Positions 24,867 to 33,256 are shown, counted from the first letter of the stretch. The stretch is 36,001 nt of DNA from Nocardioides pelophilus (GCF_014180685.1 NZ_JACEHF010000024.1:1-36001), one strand, 5' to 3'. Program-made: numbers and translations. The notes: generated by a model from the letters alone, not told the origin.

Positions 24867-26647
24867 GACAGCTTCTCTCTGGTCGAGGTCAGGAAGGCAA
24901 GGGCGTCGACGCCGATCGCCGCGGCGTCGTCGACCTCGGCAGCGACGGCGTCCGGCTTGCCGGCGATGATCACGTGCTGGGCGCCCGCACCGCGCAGGGC
25001 TTCGACGGCGGCCGCGCCCCACTCGGAGTACGCCGCGTCGGTGCCGGCGAGGCACACCACCGGCTGTCCGCCGTACGCCGCCAGCAGCTCGTCGACACCG
25101 GACGTCGGCCCGGCCACGTCGACCGCGATGCCGCCTGCGGCAAGCAGGTTGGCGGCGAAGGTGGCGCGGGCGGTGTGCTGGGCGATCGTGCCGAGGGTGG
25201 CGAGGAAGACGGGCGTCGCGACCGGTTCGTCACGCAGCGCCTCGAACGAGGCGCCGTAGCGGGCGACCCGGTCGTTGAGCGGGTCGGGCTCGCGGGCCGG
25301 CAGCTCCTCGGCGAGGTTCGGGAACTCGGTCACGCCGGTGAGCGGCCGCTTGCGACGGGCGATCAGGGCCTCCCTCTCGGCGACCGTGGCAGCGATCCGG
25401 TCGCGGAAGGGCGTGAAGTCGTGGCCGGTCTCCCACTCCTCCTCGAGCTGCTGGAACGCAGCCCAGCCGGCGGCGGCGAGATCGGCGGTGAGCTGCTCGA
25501 CGGCGTACGCACCACCGGCGGGGTCGGCGACCGCAGCGACGTGGGACTCGTCGATGAGCAGGTGGCTGACGTTGCGGGCGATCCGGCGGCCGAAGCCCTC
25601 CGGCTGGCCGAGGGCGGCGTCGAACGGGAGGACGGTCACCGCGTCTGCTCCCCCGACGCCGGCGGCGAAGGCCGCGACCGTGCCGCGCAGCATGTTGACG
25701 TAGGGGTCGTACTTGCTGAGCATCGGCCGGCTGGTCACCGCGTGCTGACGCTGCTCCACGACGACGTCGGTCGGGAGCCCCGAGTGGTGCAGCACGCTCG
25801 CCCACAGCTGGCGGGCCGCGCGCAGCTTGGCGATGGTCGGGAACTGCTCGTCGGTGGCGGCGTAGCGGAACTCGATCAGGTTGGCCGCGTCCTCGAGGTC
25901 GAGGCCGTGGTCGGTGAGCCAGCGCAGGTAGGCGACACCGGCGGCCACCGACCAGGCGAGCTCCTGGACGTCGCTGGCACCGAGGTCGTGGGCGGCGGTC
26001 GCGTCGACCACGATCGCCCGGACACCGGCGGCCGCGGCCTGGGACGCCAGGTCCCGGAGCTCGCCGACCGCCTCGTCGACGGCGAGCGGCAGGTCGCGCA
26101 GCATCGCGCCCAGCGGGTCGGCGCCGAGGTTGCTGTCGGGGTGCATCTTCACGTGGCGCTCGCCGGCGTAGGCGAGCAGGGCGCGCGCGGTCGCGGTGGG
26201 CGCGGTCGGCGCGTCGAGGACCACCGGCGCGAGGTCGAGCAGCACGTCGGCGAGCACCGTCGGCAGGTCGGTCGTCTCGTCGGCTGCGATCCAGAGGCTG
26301 GTCGCGCCACCGTCGAGGTCGACCAGCGCCTCCTCGTTGGCGAGCTTGGCGTCGGGGTGCGAGACCAGCGTGCGGATGTCCCATGCCCCGGTACGCGTCG
26401 GCCGCACCGCCGGGTCCGGAGCACCGGGGACGCCGAGCGGCGGGATCGCGATGCCGTCGAGGGTGGTCCGGGTCAGCTTGTCCCAGACCGCCGCGTCGGC
26501 GTCCGCGTCGGTGAGCTTGCGGGACTTCCGCAGGACGGCCGCAGTCGCGGCCTCCCACTCCTCCCTGCTGTGCCGGTCCTCCGGCTGCGCGAGCGCGAGC
26601 GGAGCCGCGACCGCGTCATCCGAGGCGCTGTCGGCGAGGTCAGTCAT
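24863..26647 (-). CDS. mutA: Methylmalonyl-CoA mutase small subunit
   Basis: This 594-residue subunit is homologous to MutB but does not catalyse. The barrel-like domain is recognisable ([73 protein letters not shown]). The C-terminal domain has a flavodoxin-like fold ([20 protein letters not shown]), but D-x-H-x-x-G is absent, so cobalamin is not bound here. That is normal for the small subunit of two-subunit actinobacterial mutases. ATG at 26647 follows AGGG. It is the first gene of the operon; its stop overlaps mutB. The 354-bp region upstream holds the promoter and repeats. I saw no cobalamin riboswitch there. Confidence 0.95.
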   Translation of the reverse strand: MTDLADSASDDAVAAPLALAQPEDRHSREEWEAATAAVLRKSRKLTDADADAAVWDKLTRTTLDGIAIPPLGVPGAPDPAVRPTRTGAWDIRTLVSHPDAKLANEEALVDLDGGATSLWIAADETTDLPTVLADVLLDLAPVVLDAPTAPTATARALLAYAGERHVKMHPDSNLGADPLGAMLRDLPLAVDEAVGELRDLASQAAAAGVRAIVVDATAAHDLGASDVQELAWSVAAGVAYLRWLTDHGLDLEDAANLIEFRYAATDEQFPTIAKLRAARQLWASVLHHSGLPTDVVVEQRQHAVTSRPMLSKYDPYVNMLRGTVAAFAAGVGGADAVTVLPFDAALGQPEGFGRRIARNVSHLLIDESHVAAVADPAGGAYAVEQLTADLAAAGWAAFQQLEEEWETGHDFTPFRDRIAATVAEREALIARRKRPLTGVTEFPNLAEELPAREPDPLNDRVARYGASFEALRDEPVATPVFLATLGTIAQHTARATFAANLLAAGGIAVDVAGPTSGVDELLAAYGGQPVVCLAGTDAAYSEWGAAAVEALRGAGAQHVIIAGKPDAVAAEVDDAAAIGVDALAFLTSTREKLS

Positions 26648-26760
26648 AGCCGCACCCTACGAACCGCCGTGTGGCAGTCGCTACACAGTGTGAGGTTTGA
26701 GACGCTCCGGGCGCGTGTCGCGCGGGGTTCTGGCACGGCGTGGCCGCGCGCCGGCGGCGG

Positions 26761-26932
26761 ATGTAACACGCTGTTCGCGGACCTGCGGGACCGTCCGCGG
26801 GCCTGGCAGGACGTACGCCGTACTTGCGGGGCGTACGCCGTACTTGCAGGACGTTGACGTCGGTCCGGCCCCCTTGCAGCGGTCTCCTAGCGACGCCAGG
26901 GGTCGCCCAGCTCGGCGAACGGCGTGTTACAT
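26761..26932. repeat. 18-bp inverted repeat pair bounding a 172-bp element
   Basis: The left arm ATGTAACACGCTGTTCGC (26761-26778) and the right arm (26915-26932) are reverse complements at 17 of 18 positions. They are separated by 136 bp that includes the 20-bp tandem repeat. The layout resembles a small non-autonomous element with terminal inverted repeats, but no target-site duplication is obvious and no second copy is in the window. A pair of regulator-binding sites is an alternative. Confidence 0.6.
26803..26862. repeat. 20-bp tandem repeat, about 2.7 copies
   Basis: Units CTGGCAGGACGTACGCCGTA (26803-26822), CTTGCGGGGCGTACGCCGTA (26823-26842) and a diverging third (26843-26862) share a 20-bp period. 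The GTAC-GCC-GTAC core is itself palindromic. The two-turn helical spacing is what cooperative regulator sites would show, but no regulator gene is nearby. Confidence 0.7.
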
Positions 26933-27001
26933 CATCGGCGGCCTGCATGACCGCCCGTACGCCGACAGCGACGGTCGTGCGGAACGGAGGAGCAGGCCCG
27001 C

Positions 27002-27370
27002 TCAGCCCCAGTTGGGCAGCTGCTGGAGCGACCACCGGTTGCCGTCGGGGTCGGCGAAGTACACGAACCGGCCCCACGGCTGGTCGTCGACCGGGCTGAC
27101 CTCGATGCCGCGCTCGGTGAGGTCGGCGTGAGCCGCGTCGGCGTCGGCGACCACCGCCTGCAGGTTGTCGAGGGCGCCGGGCGCCAGCGTCGTGAGACCC
27201 TTCCCGATCGCGATCGAGCAGGCCGACCCCGGTGGGGTGAGCTGCACGAACCTGACCTCGTCGCTGACGGTGTGGTCGTGGTCGACCACGAACCCCGCCC
27301 GCTCGTAGAACTCCTTCGCCCGATCGACATCGCTCACGGGCACCGCCACCAGCTCGAGCTTGATATCCAT
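27002..27370 (-). CDS. VOC-family (glyoxalase/bleomycin resistance-like) protein
   Basis: This 122-residue protein has a complete vicinal oxygen chelate fold made of two beta-alpha-beta-beta-beta modules. Module 1 is KLELVAVPVSDVDRAKEFYERAGF, ending VRFVQLTPPGSACSIAIG. Module 2 runs from LQAVVADADAAHADLTERG to GRFVYFADPDGNRWSLQQLP; the DPDGN turn and the following Trp-Ser are typical. Metal ligands are not clearly conserved, since the first-strand position is V or E rather than H, so a binding or resistance role rather than glyoxalase I activity is plausible. ATG at 27370 is preferred over an upstream extension that runs into repeat array A. No operon partner is obvious. Confidence 0.88.
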   Translation of the reverse strand: MDIKLELVAVPVSDVDRAKEFYERAGFVVDHDHTVSDEVRFVQLTPPGSACSIAIGKGLTTLAPGALDNLQAVVADADAAHADLTERGIEVSPVDDQPWGRFVYFADPDGNRWSLQQLPNWG

Positions 27371-27400
27371 ACCCGCGAACCTAGGTGCGGCCACCGACAG

Positions 27401-27547
27401 GGCGCCTTGGTTTCGAGGCTCGCTTCGCTCGCACCTCAACCAGCGGCAGGCACGCCTCGCTCACCCTCAACCAACGGCAGCCGCGCCTCGCTCGCACCTC
27501 AACCAGCGGCAGCCGCACCCCGCTCGCACCTCAACCAGCGGCAGGCG
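27401..27547. repeat. Repeat array A, four units of 31-32 bp, upstream of the glycosyltransferase gene
   Basis: The array opens with GGCGCCTTGGTTTCGAGGCT, then four copies of a CTCGCxxxCTCAACCAGCGGCAG-type unit. Copies of CTCAACCAGCGGCAG start at 27435, 27466 (one base different), 27498 and 27530. The first 47 bp (27401-27447) equal 28665-28711 in array B with one mismatch. No unique spacers are present, so it is not a CRISPR. Confidence 0.9.
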
Positions 27548-27607
27548 TTCACCCGGCGTCCATCGCCAGACGGGGAGCCGGAAACGTCCGGCGCCCAGGC
27601 TGGCGCC

Positions 27608-28660
27608 ATGAGGATCGCACTGGTCACGGAGAGCTTCTACCCGGCCGTCGACAGCACCACGACGACGCTCAAGGCGACCGCCGACCGGCTGGTCGACCTC
27701 GGCCACACGGTGCGGATCATCGCGCCCGGTCCCGGCCTGGCCTCCTACCTCGGCTGCGAGGTGGTGCGGGTGCGGCCACTCGAGCCGACCGGCGGCCAGA
27801 TCCGCGCGGCGCTGGACGCGTTCGCCCCGGACCTGGTGCAGGCGGTGTCGCCCCGGTTCGTGGGACGCAAGGCGCTCAAGCACGCGCGCCGCACCGGCGT
27901 ACCGACCCTCGTCGTGGAGCAGTCCCCGGTGCTCGACCTGGCCGCCGACTACTGGCGCGCCAAGGTCGCCGACCGCGCCGACACGCTGCTGGTCACCGCC
28001 CCCTGGATGGTCGAGCGGGTCGCCGAGCTCGGCGCCGCGGCGACGCTGTGGCAGCCCGGCGTCGACCCGCTCGCCTTCACCCCGAAGCTGCGCGACCCGT
28101 GGCTCCAGGACTCCTGGTCGCGGGCGCGCTCGAAGGAAGGCCGCCAGGTCGTCGTCGGCTATGTCGGCAGCCTGCACAAGCGGCACGGGGTACGACGCCT
28201 CGCCGAGCTCGCCGACATCCCCGGGATCCGGCCGGTCGTCATCGGCGCCGGGCCCGAGCGCGAGTGGCTCGAGAGGCGACTCCCCGGCGCGCGGTTCACC
28301 GGTCCGCTGGGGACCGGGGACCTCACCGTGGCGCTGCCGACCCTGGACCTGCTGGTCCACCCGGGCGAGCGCGAGACCGACTGCCACGCCCTGCGCGAGG
28401 CCGCGGCCTCCGGTGTGCCCGCGGTGGCGCCGCGCTCGGGCGGCGCCGCCGACGTGGTGCGGCACCTGGAGACGGGCCTGCTCTACGACCCGGCCGACCC
28501 GCGCGACCTGCGCCGGGCGGTGGCCGCGGTCGCCGCCGACGGTCACCGAAGGCTGCTGGGCGAGGCGGCGCGCGCGTCAGTCGTACGGCGGACCTGGGTC
28601 GACGCCGTCGACGAGCTGGTCGCGGTGCACTACCGCTCGCCGACGCCGATCGCCGCCTGA
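27608..28660 (+). CDS. GT4-family glycosyltransferase (mannosyltransferase-like)
   Basis: This 350-residue enzyme has a GT-B fold. The N-terminus, ALVTESFYPAVDSTTTTLKA, matches actinobacterial GT4 enzymes of the MgtA/PimB-like group, which add sugars (often mannose from GDP-mannose) to glycolipids or polymers. VVVGYVGSLHKRHGVRRL opens the second Rossmann domain. The nucleotide-sugar site is ERETDCHALREAAASGVPAVA, where the E-x7-E motif is recognisable but the usual F-G is replaced by C-H. ATG at 27608; the ribosome site is weak. The gene has no same-strand neighbours and is bracketed by two arrays of the same repeat, suggesting movement or recombination as a unit. Acceptor and donor cannot be assigned from sequence. 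Confidence 0.88.
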   Translation: MRIALVTESFYPAVDSTTTTLKATADRLVDLGHTVRIIAPGPGLASYLGCEVVRVRPLEPTGGQIRAALDAFAPDLVQAVSPRFVGRKALKHARRTGVPTLVVEQSPVLDLAADYWRAKVADRADTLLVTAPWMVERVAELGAAATLWQPGVDPLAFTPKLRDPWLQDSWSRARSKEGRQVVVGYVGSLHKRHGVRRLAELADIPGIRPVVIGAGPEREWLERRLPGARFTGPLGTGDLTVALPTLDLLVHPGERETDCHALREAAASGVPAVAPRSGGAADVVRHLETGLLYDPADPRDLRRAVAAVAADGHRRLLGEAARASVVRRTWVDAVDELVAVHYRSPTPIAA

Positions 28661-28664
28661 CCCG

Positions 28665-28815
28665 GGCGCCTTGGTTTCGAGGCTCGCTGCGCTCGCACCT
28701 CAACCAGCGGCGACTGCTCGCTGCGCTCGCGCCTCAACCAGCGGCGACTGCTCGCTGCGCTCGCGCCTCAACCAGCGGCGACTGCTCGCTGCGCTCGCAC
28801 CTCAACCAGCGGCGC
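28665..28815. repeat. Repeat array B, four exact 34-bp period units, downstream of the glycosyltransferase gene
   Basis: After GGCGCCTTGGTTTCGAGGCT (28665-28684), CTCAACCAGCGGCG recurs at 28699, 28733, 28767 and 28801 with an exact 34-bp period. The intervening CTGCTCGCTGCGCTCGC is nearly identical in each copy. The array fills the whole gap from 4 nt after the glycosyltransferase stop to the sdhB stop codon at 28816. It is in the same orientation as array A. Confidence 0.92.
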
Positions 28816-29592
28816 TCAGGTCGCTGCGCGACCTTCGTTGTCCTTGTTGCGCAGCCCGATCTTGTTGCCGAGCCACACCAGCGGGTCGTACTTCCTGTCG
28901 ACGACGCGCTCCTTCATCGGGATGATCGCGTTGTCAGTGATCTTGATGCCCTCCGGGCAGACCTCGGTGCAGCACTTGGTGATGTTGCACAGGCCGAGAC
29001 CGGCCGTCTCGCGCACGGTGTCGCGGCGGTCGAGGGTGTCGAGCGGGTGCATGTCGAGCTCGGCGTAGCGCAGGAAGAACCGGGGGCCCGCGAACGCCGG
29101 CTTGTTGTCCTCGTGGTCACGCGTCACGTGGCAGGTGTTCTGGCACAGGAAGCACTCGATGCACTTGCGGAACTCCTGGCCCCGCTCGACGTCGACCTGC
29201 ATCATCCGGCGCTTGCCGTCGGCATCCCGCGGGCCGAGCTCGACGCCCGGCAGCTCGCGCGCCTTCTCGTAGTTGTAGGACACGTCGGTGACCAGGTCCC
29301 GGATGACGGGGTAGGCCCGCATCGGCGTCACCGTGATCGTCTCGGCCGGGTCGAAGTCGGACAGCCGGGTCATGCACAGCAGCCGCGGCTTCCCGTTGAT
29401 CTCGGCGCTGCACGACCCGCACTTGCCGGCCTTGCAGTTCCACCGGATCGCGAGGTCGCCGGTCTGGGTCGCCTGGAGCCGGTGGAGCGCGTCGAGCACG
29501 ACCTCGCCCTCGGACACCTCGACCGCGTAGTCACCCAGCGACCCGCCGCTGGCGTCGCCGCGCCAGACCCGCATCTTCAGCTCGTAGCCCAT
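28816..29592 (-). CDS. sdhB: Succinate dehydrogenase iron-sulfur subunit, Sdh1-like
   Basis: This 258-residue subunit carries the electron-transfer clusters from the flavoprotein to the membrane quinone site. The [2Fe-2S] ligands are CKAGKCGSCSAEINGKPRLLC. The [4Fe-4S]/[3Fe-4S] ligands lie in CIECFLCQNTCHV and CNITKCCTEVCPEGI. ATG at 29592 lies 1 nt after the sdhA stop. Together with the flavoprotein and the 270-residue anchor it matches the gene order (anchor, A, B) and sizes of mycobacterial Sdh1 (Rv0249c-Rv0247c). Its stop codon directly abuts repeat array B, which may serve as its 3' end. Confidence 0.95.
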   Translation of the reverse strand: MGYELKMRVWRGDASGGSLGDYAVEVSEGEVVLDALHRLQATQTGDLAIRWNCKAGKCGSCSAEINGKPRLLCMTRLSDFDPAETITVTPMRAYPVIRDLVTDVSYNYEKARELPGVELGPRDADGKRRMMQVDVERGQEFRKCIECFLCQNTCHVTRDHEDNKPAFAGPRFFLRYAELDMHPLDTLDRRDTVRETAGLGLCNITKCCTEVCPEGIKITDNAIIPMKERVVDRKYDPLVWLGNKIGLRNKDNEGRAAT

Positions 29593-29593
29593 G

Positions 29594-31471
29594 TCACTCC
29601 TCGAAGAACTTCTTCAGGTCGTCGGGCATCGCCGGGATGGCCTGCTCGGTCAGGTCGACGCCGGTGCCCTCGGCGTTGAGCCGCAGCACGAGGTTCTTGC
29701 CGCCCCACTCGGGGTTGGGGCCGGGGAAGTCGTTGCGGGTGTGGCCGCCGCGCGACTCCTGCCGCGCCAGCGCCGCCTTCGCCACGCACTCCCCGACCAG
29801 CAGCATGTTGCGCAGGTCGATCGCCAGGTGCCAGCCGGGGTTGTACTGCCGGTGCCCCTCGACGGACATGCTCGCCGCGCGCTCCTTGAGCCGCTCGACC
29901 TCCTGGAGCGCCTGCTCCAGCTCCGATCCCTCGCGGATGATCCCGACCAGGTCGTTCATCGCCTGCTGGAGGTCCTGCTGGATCGTGTACGGGTTCTCGC
30001 GGCCCTCCAGCTCGAACGGCGCGAGCGCGCTCGCCTTCGCCGCCGTGATGTCCGCATCGGAGATCCCGGGCCGTGACGACAGCGACGAGGCGTACGACGC
30101 CGCGGCATCGCCTGCTCGGCGGCCGAACACGATCAGGTCGGACAGCGAGTTGCCACCGAGCCGGTTGGACCCGTGCATGCCGCCCGAGCACTCGCCGACG
30201 GCGTACAGCCCGGGCACCACCGACAGCTCGGTGTCGGGGTCGACCTCGATGCCGCCCATCGCGTAGTGGCAGGTCGGGCCGATCTCCATCGGCTCGGCCG
30301 TGATGTCGACGTCGGCCAGCTCCTTGAACTGGTGGTACATCGACGGCAGCCGCTTGCGGATGAACTCCGGGGTACGTCGGGACGCGATGTCGAGGAAGAC
30401 GCCACCGTGCGGCGATCCCCTGCCGGCCTTGATCTCGGCGTTGATCGCCCGGGCGACCTCGTCGCGGGGCAGCAGCTCAGGGGGACGGCGGTTGTTCTTC
30501 TTGTCGTCGTACCACCGGTCGGCCTCCTCGATGGAGTCAGCCGTCTCGGCCCGGAAGTACTCCGGGATGTGGTCGAACATGAACCGCTTGCCCTCGGAGT
30601 TCTTCAGGATGCCGCCGTCGCCGCGCACGGACTCGGTGACGAGCAGCCCCTTCACCGACGGCGGCCAGACCATCCCGGTCGGGTGGAACTGCACGAACTC
30701 CATGTTGATGAGGGTGGCGCCGGCGCGCAGGGCCAGGGCGTGGCCGTCGCCGGTGTACTCCCAGGAGTTCGAGGTGACCTTCCACGCCTTGCCGAACCCG
30801 CCGGTCGCCAGCACCACAGCGGGCGCCTCGAACACGATGAAGCGGCCGGACTCGCGCCAGTAGGCGAAGGCACCGGCGATGGCCCCCTGCCCGTCATCCG
30901 AGGGCGCCTTGAGGAGGTCGGTGACCGTGCACTCCATGAAGACGTCGATGCCGAGCTGCACCAGCCGCTGCTGGAGCGTGCGGATCATCTCGAGACCGGT
31001 GCGGTCGCCGATGTGGGCGAGCCGGGCATAACGGTGGCCGCCGAAGTCGCGCTGGCTGATCAGCCCGTCGGGAGTGCGGTCGAACAGGGCGCCCCAGTCC
31101 TCGAGCTCCATGACCCGCTCGGGCGCCTCCTGCGCGTGGAGCTGGGCCATCCGCCAGTTGTTGAGCATCTTCCCGCCACGCATGGTGTCGCGGAAGTGCA
31201 CCTGCCAGTTGTCCTCGGGATAGACGTTGCCCATCGCGGCAGCGGCGCCGCCCTCGGCCATGACCGTGTGGGCCTTGCCGAGCAGCGACTTGCACACGAC
31301 GCCGACGCGAGCGCCCGCCTCGTGGGCGGCGATCGCGGCGCGCAGGCCGGACCCGCCGGCCCCGATCACGATCACGTCGTACTGGCGGCGCTCGATGCCA
31401 CCCTCGGCGTCACCGGACATCTCGTTGCCGGTCATCGGGTGTCGGCTGGTGTTGCTGTGCGCTTGAGTCAT
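29594..31471 (-). CDS. sdhA: Succinate dehydrogenase flavoprotein subunit, Sdh1-like
   Basis: This 625-residue flavoprotein oxidises succinate to fumarate with covalently bound FAD. Visible features: the dinucleotide-binding YDVIVIGAGGSGLRAAIAAHEAG (about residues 30-52), the FAD-histidine region SLLGKAHTVMAEGGAAAAMG, ATGGFGKAW, VQFHPTGMVWP with the substrate-site His, GGILKNSEGKRFM, and HGSNRLGGNSLSDLIVFGRRAG. ATG at 31471 has AAAGG upstream. Gene order suggests co-transcription with the membrane anchor upstream and sdhB downstream. It is clearly distinct from the other SdhA at 33257, belonging to the mycobacterial Sdh1-like class. Confidence 0.95.
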   Translation of the reverse strand: MTQAHSNTSRHPMTGNEMSGDAEGGIERRQYDVIVIGAGGSGLRAAIAAHEAGARVGVVCKSLLGKAHTVMAEGGAAAAMGNVYPEDNWQVHFRDTMRGGKMLNNWRMAQLHAQEAPERVMELEDWGALFDRTPDGLISQRDFGGHRYARLAHIGDRTGLEMIRTLQQRLVQLGIDVFMECTVTDLLKAPSDDGQGAIAGAFAYWRESGRFIVFEAPAVVLATGGFGKAWKVTSNSWEYTGDGHALALRAGATLINMEFVQFHPTGMVWPPSVKGLLVTESVRGDGGILKNSEGKRFMFDHIPEYFRAETADSIEEADRWYDDKKNNRRPPELLPRDEVARAINAEIKAGRGSPHGGVFLDIASRRTPEFIRKRLPSMYHQFKELADVDITAEPMEIGPTCHYAMGGIEVDPDTELSVVPGLYAVGECSGGMHGSNRLGGNSLSDLIVFGRRAGDAAASYASSLSSRPGISDADITAAKASALAPFELEGRENPYTIQQDLQQAMNDLVGIIREGSELEQALQEVERLKERAASMSVEGHRQYNPGWHLAIDLRNMLLVGECVAKAALARQESRGGHTRNDFPGPNPEWGGKNLVLRLNAEGTGVDLTEQAIPAMPDDLKKFFEE

Positions 31472-31490
31472 TGGAACCTTTGCGGGGTGG

Positions 31491-32303
31491 TCAGAAGAAC
31501 CTGAGGTCGTCGATCACGTCGGTGGCCAGCAGGTAGATGTAGAAGTCGACCACGGCCACGGAGAACAGCGAGTACCACGCGTAGCGCGGGTGGCTGGCGT
31601 TGAGCTTCGACACCCAGGTCCAGAGCTTGTAGCGGACCGGGTGCTTGGAGAAGTGCCGCAGCCGGCCGCCCACGATGTGCCGGCACGAGTGGCACGACAG
31701 CGTGTAGAGCCAGATCAGCGCGACGTTCACGGCCATCAGCAGGGTGCCGAGCCCCATGTGCACGCCGGACGTCTCGCCGTCGCCGACGGCGTACTCGTCC
31801 GGCATCGGCCGGAAGGCCAGCACGACGTCGAAGGTCAGGATCAGGCCGACCACGATGGCGGCGTACCAGAAGTAGCGGTGGAGGTTCTGCACCAGGAGCG
31901 GGAACCGGGTCTCTCCGCTGTAGGCGCTGTGCGGCTCAGCGACCGCGCACGCCGGCGGCGACAGCCAGAACGCCCGGTAGTAGGCCTTGCGGTAGTAGTA
32001 GCAGGTCATCCGGAAGCCGAGCGGGAAGATCAGGATGATCAGGGCCGCCGACAGCGGCCACCAGGAGAACGGCTGGCCGAAGTCGGACGCGCCCTCGACG
32101 CAGTCGCCCAGGCAGGGCGAGTAGAACGGCGAGAGGTAGGGCTCGGCGAAGTAGTCCCGTCCCATGAACGCACGGACGGTCGCGAAGACCACGAACCCGC
32201 TGAAGACGATGAACGTCGCGAGCGGTGTCAACCACCATCGGTCCGTGCGGAGCGTCCGCTCCTCGATCTGTGCTCGACCAGGGCCGTCAACGCCAGTCGT
32301 CAC
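31491..32303 (-). CDS. Succinate dehydrogenase membrane anchor, Sdh1-like (Rv0249c-like)
   Basis: This 270-residue integral membrane protein has about five helices: LTPLATFIVFSGFVVFATVR, WWPLSAALIILIFPLGF, YFWYAAIVVGLILTFDVVLA, MGLGTLLMAVNVALIWLY and YSLFSVAVVDFYIYLLA. Cys and His residues in loops (TLSCHSCRH, YSPCLGDC) are characteristic and could bind cofactor or metal. It anchors the following SdhA and SdhB. I chose GTG at 32303 because GGAGG (complement of 32309-32313) lies 5 nt upstream and the length then matches the family. A longer open frame to 32378 would include an unlikely polar extension. Confidence 0.87.
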   Translation of the reverse strand: MTTGVDGPGRAQIEERTLRTDRWWLTPLATFIVFSGFVVFATVRAFMGRDYFAEPYLSPFYSPCLGDCVEGASDFGQPFSWWPLSAALIILIFPLGFRMTCYYYRKAYYRAFWLSPPACAVAEPHSAYSGETRFPLLVQNLHRYFWYAAIVVGLILTFDVVLAFRPMPDEYAVGDGETSGVHMGLGTLLMAVNVALIWLYTLSCHSCRHIVGGRLRHFSKHPVRYKLWTWVSKLNASHPRYAWYSLFSVAVVDFYIYLLATDVIDDLRFF

Positions 32304-32412
32304 CTGCACCTCCGGATGTCGGGCGGATTCGCCGAGCCCTGAGTCTGCACAACAGGCTTCGATTGTGAAAGGGGCCACACCGACCTGTCCGCGCCCAAAG
32401 ACGCGAAATCGG

Positions 32413-32442
32413 GTGAGGGTGTCCTAACCGGACAAACCTCAC
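32413..32442. promoter_or_regulatory. Nested palindrome between the two sdh operons, candidate operator
   Basis: GTGAGG (32413-32418) pairs with CCTCAC (32437-32442), and inside them GTCC (32421-32424) pairs with GGAC (32430-32433). The site lies between the divergent starts at 32303 and 32492, about 50 nt upstream of sdhC. This is where a shared regulator or an overlapping promoter would be expected. Confidence 0.5.
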
Positions 32443-32477
32443 ACCGGACTGGTTACCCGGCCCCCAGACGTGCGCGG

Positions 32478-32483
32478 TAGCGT
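32478..32483 (+). promoter_or_regulatory. Candidate -10 element for leaderless sdhC transcript
   Basis: TAGCGT fits the actinobacterial TANNNT -10 pattern and ends 8 nt before the sdhC GTG (32492). No ribosome site precedes that GTG, so a leaderless mRNA is likely. No good -35 box is visible. Confidence 0.4.
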
Positions 32484-32491
32484 GACCAGCC

Positions 32492-33217
32492 GTGGCAGAC
32501 CCAGTAATGACCAGGCCGACCCTCGTCGAGGGCGCGCGGGCATCGCGCACCTCGATCGCACTGAAGCTCCTGATGGCCCTCAGCGGCCTCGCGTTCGTCG
32601 GCTTCGTGCTCGGGCACATGTACGGCAACCTCAAGGCCTTCTCCGGCCACGACGCCTTCAACGAGTACGCGCACCACCTGCGCGAGCTCGGCGAGCCGAT
32701 GCTCCCCCACATGGGGTTCATCTGGATCATGCGCGGCGGCCTGCTGCTCGCGCTGGTCGTGCATGTGGCGTGCGCGATCGAGCTCACCCGCCGCGCCCGC
32801 AAGGCGCGGCCGGTCAAGTACGTCGTCAAGAAGCACACCGGCGCCATCCCGGCCAGCCGGCTGATGCGCTGGGGCGGCCTCACCCTCTTCCTCTTCATCG
32901 TGTGGCACCTCGTCAACTTCACCTTCGGCAAGGTGAACGTCAGGAGCGGCGAGACGGGTGATGCAGCAGGCGACCCCTACAACCTGCTCGTCGACACCTT
33001 CGACGTCTGGTGGATGACGCTGATCTACCTCGCCGCCATGGCGATGCTCGGGGCACACCTGCACCACGGCGTGTGGAGCTCCCTCCAGACGCTGGGCCTG
33101 ACGAGCACCGCGGCCAGCCGCGCCCGCGCGAAGACGATCTCGTTCTCGATCGCGATCCTCATCGCCGGCGGCTTCTCGCTCGTCCCGATCGCCGTCCTCA
33201 CCGGCATCATCGACTGA
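32492..33217 (+). CDS. sdhC: Succinate dehydrogenase cytochrome b subunit (single-anchor, B type)
   Basis: This 241-residue membrane subunit belongs to the SdhC/FrdC class with five helices and two haems, as in Corynebacterium and Bacillus-type complexes. Helices and likely haem His positions: LLMALSGLAFVGFVLGHMYGN, LLLALVVHVACAIE, LTLFLFIVWHLVNFTFG, TLIYLAAMAMLGAHLHHGVW and SIAILIAGGFSLVPIAVL. GTG at 32492 is likely leaderless; ATG at 32507 is an alternative start. It is the first gene of the sdhCAB operon on the plus strand, 39 nt before sdhA. Confidence 0.95.
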   Translation: MADPVMTRPTLVEGARASRTSIALKLLMALSGLAFVGFVLGHMYGNLKAFSGHDAFNEYAHHLRELGEPMLPHMGFIWIMRGGLLLALVVHVACAIELTRRARKARPVKYVVKKHTGAIPASRLMRWGGLTLFLFIVWHLVNFTFGKVNVRSGETGDAAGDPYNLLVDTFDVWWMTLIYLAAMAMLGAHLHHGVWSSLQTLGLTSTAASRARAKTISFSIAILIAGGFSLVPIAVLTGIID

Positions 33218-33256
33218 CCTCTGTCAGCAACGATCGCTACCAACGGAAGACCTGAC

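Larger units (their letters stand above)
26648..27001. other. 354-bp intergenic region upstream of mutA, no gene
   Basis: This region lies between the mutA start and the stop of the VOC gene. It should contain the mut operon promoter. A short palindrome, ACAC-A-GTGT (about 26683-26691), lies about 40 nt upstream of mutA. It also holds an 18-bp inverted repeat and a 20-bp tandem repeat, described separately. No convincing coding frame: short frames here lack ribosome sites and family features. Confidence 0.8.

Noticed and set aside
24863..26647. mutA as a defective mutase because D-x-H-x-x-G is missing
   Set aside because: Loss of the cobalamin motif is normal for the small subunit of heterodimeric actinobacterial mutases.
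26648..26760. Cobalamin riboswitch upstream of mutA
   Set aside because: I could not find a B12-box-like motif or the expected paired structure; mutase genes often lack one.
27404..27600. N-terminal extension of the glycosyltransferase or VOC protein through repeat array A
   Set aside because: The translated repeat gives low-complexity SHLNQRQ-type peptide in several frames. The family N-termini start at 27608 and 27370.
27401..28815. Possible CRISPR arrays from regular 31-34 bp periodicity
   Set aside because: The whole unit repeats, with no unique spacers, no cas genes, and only four copies per array.
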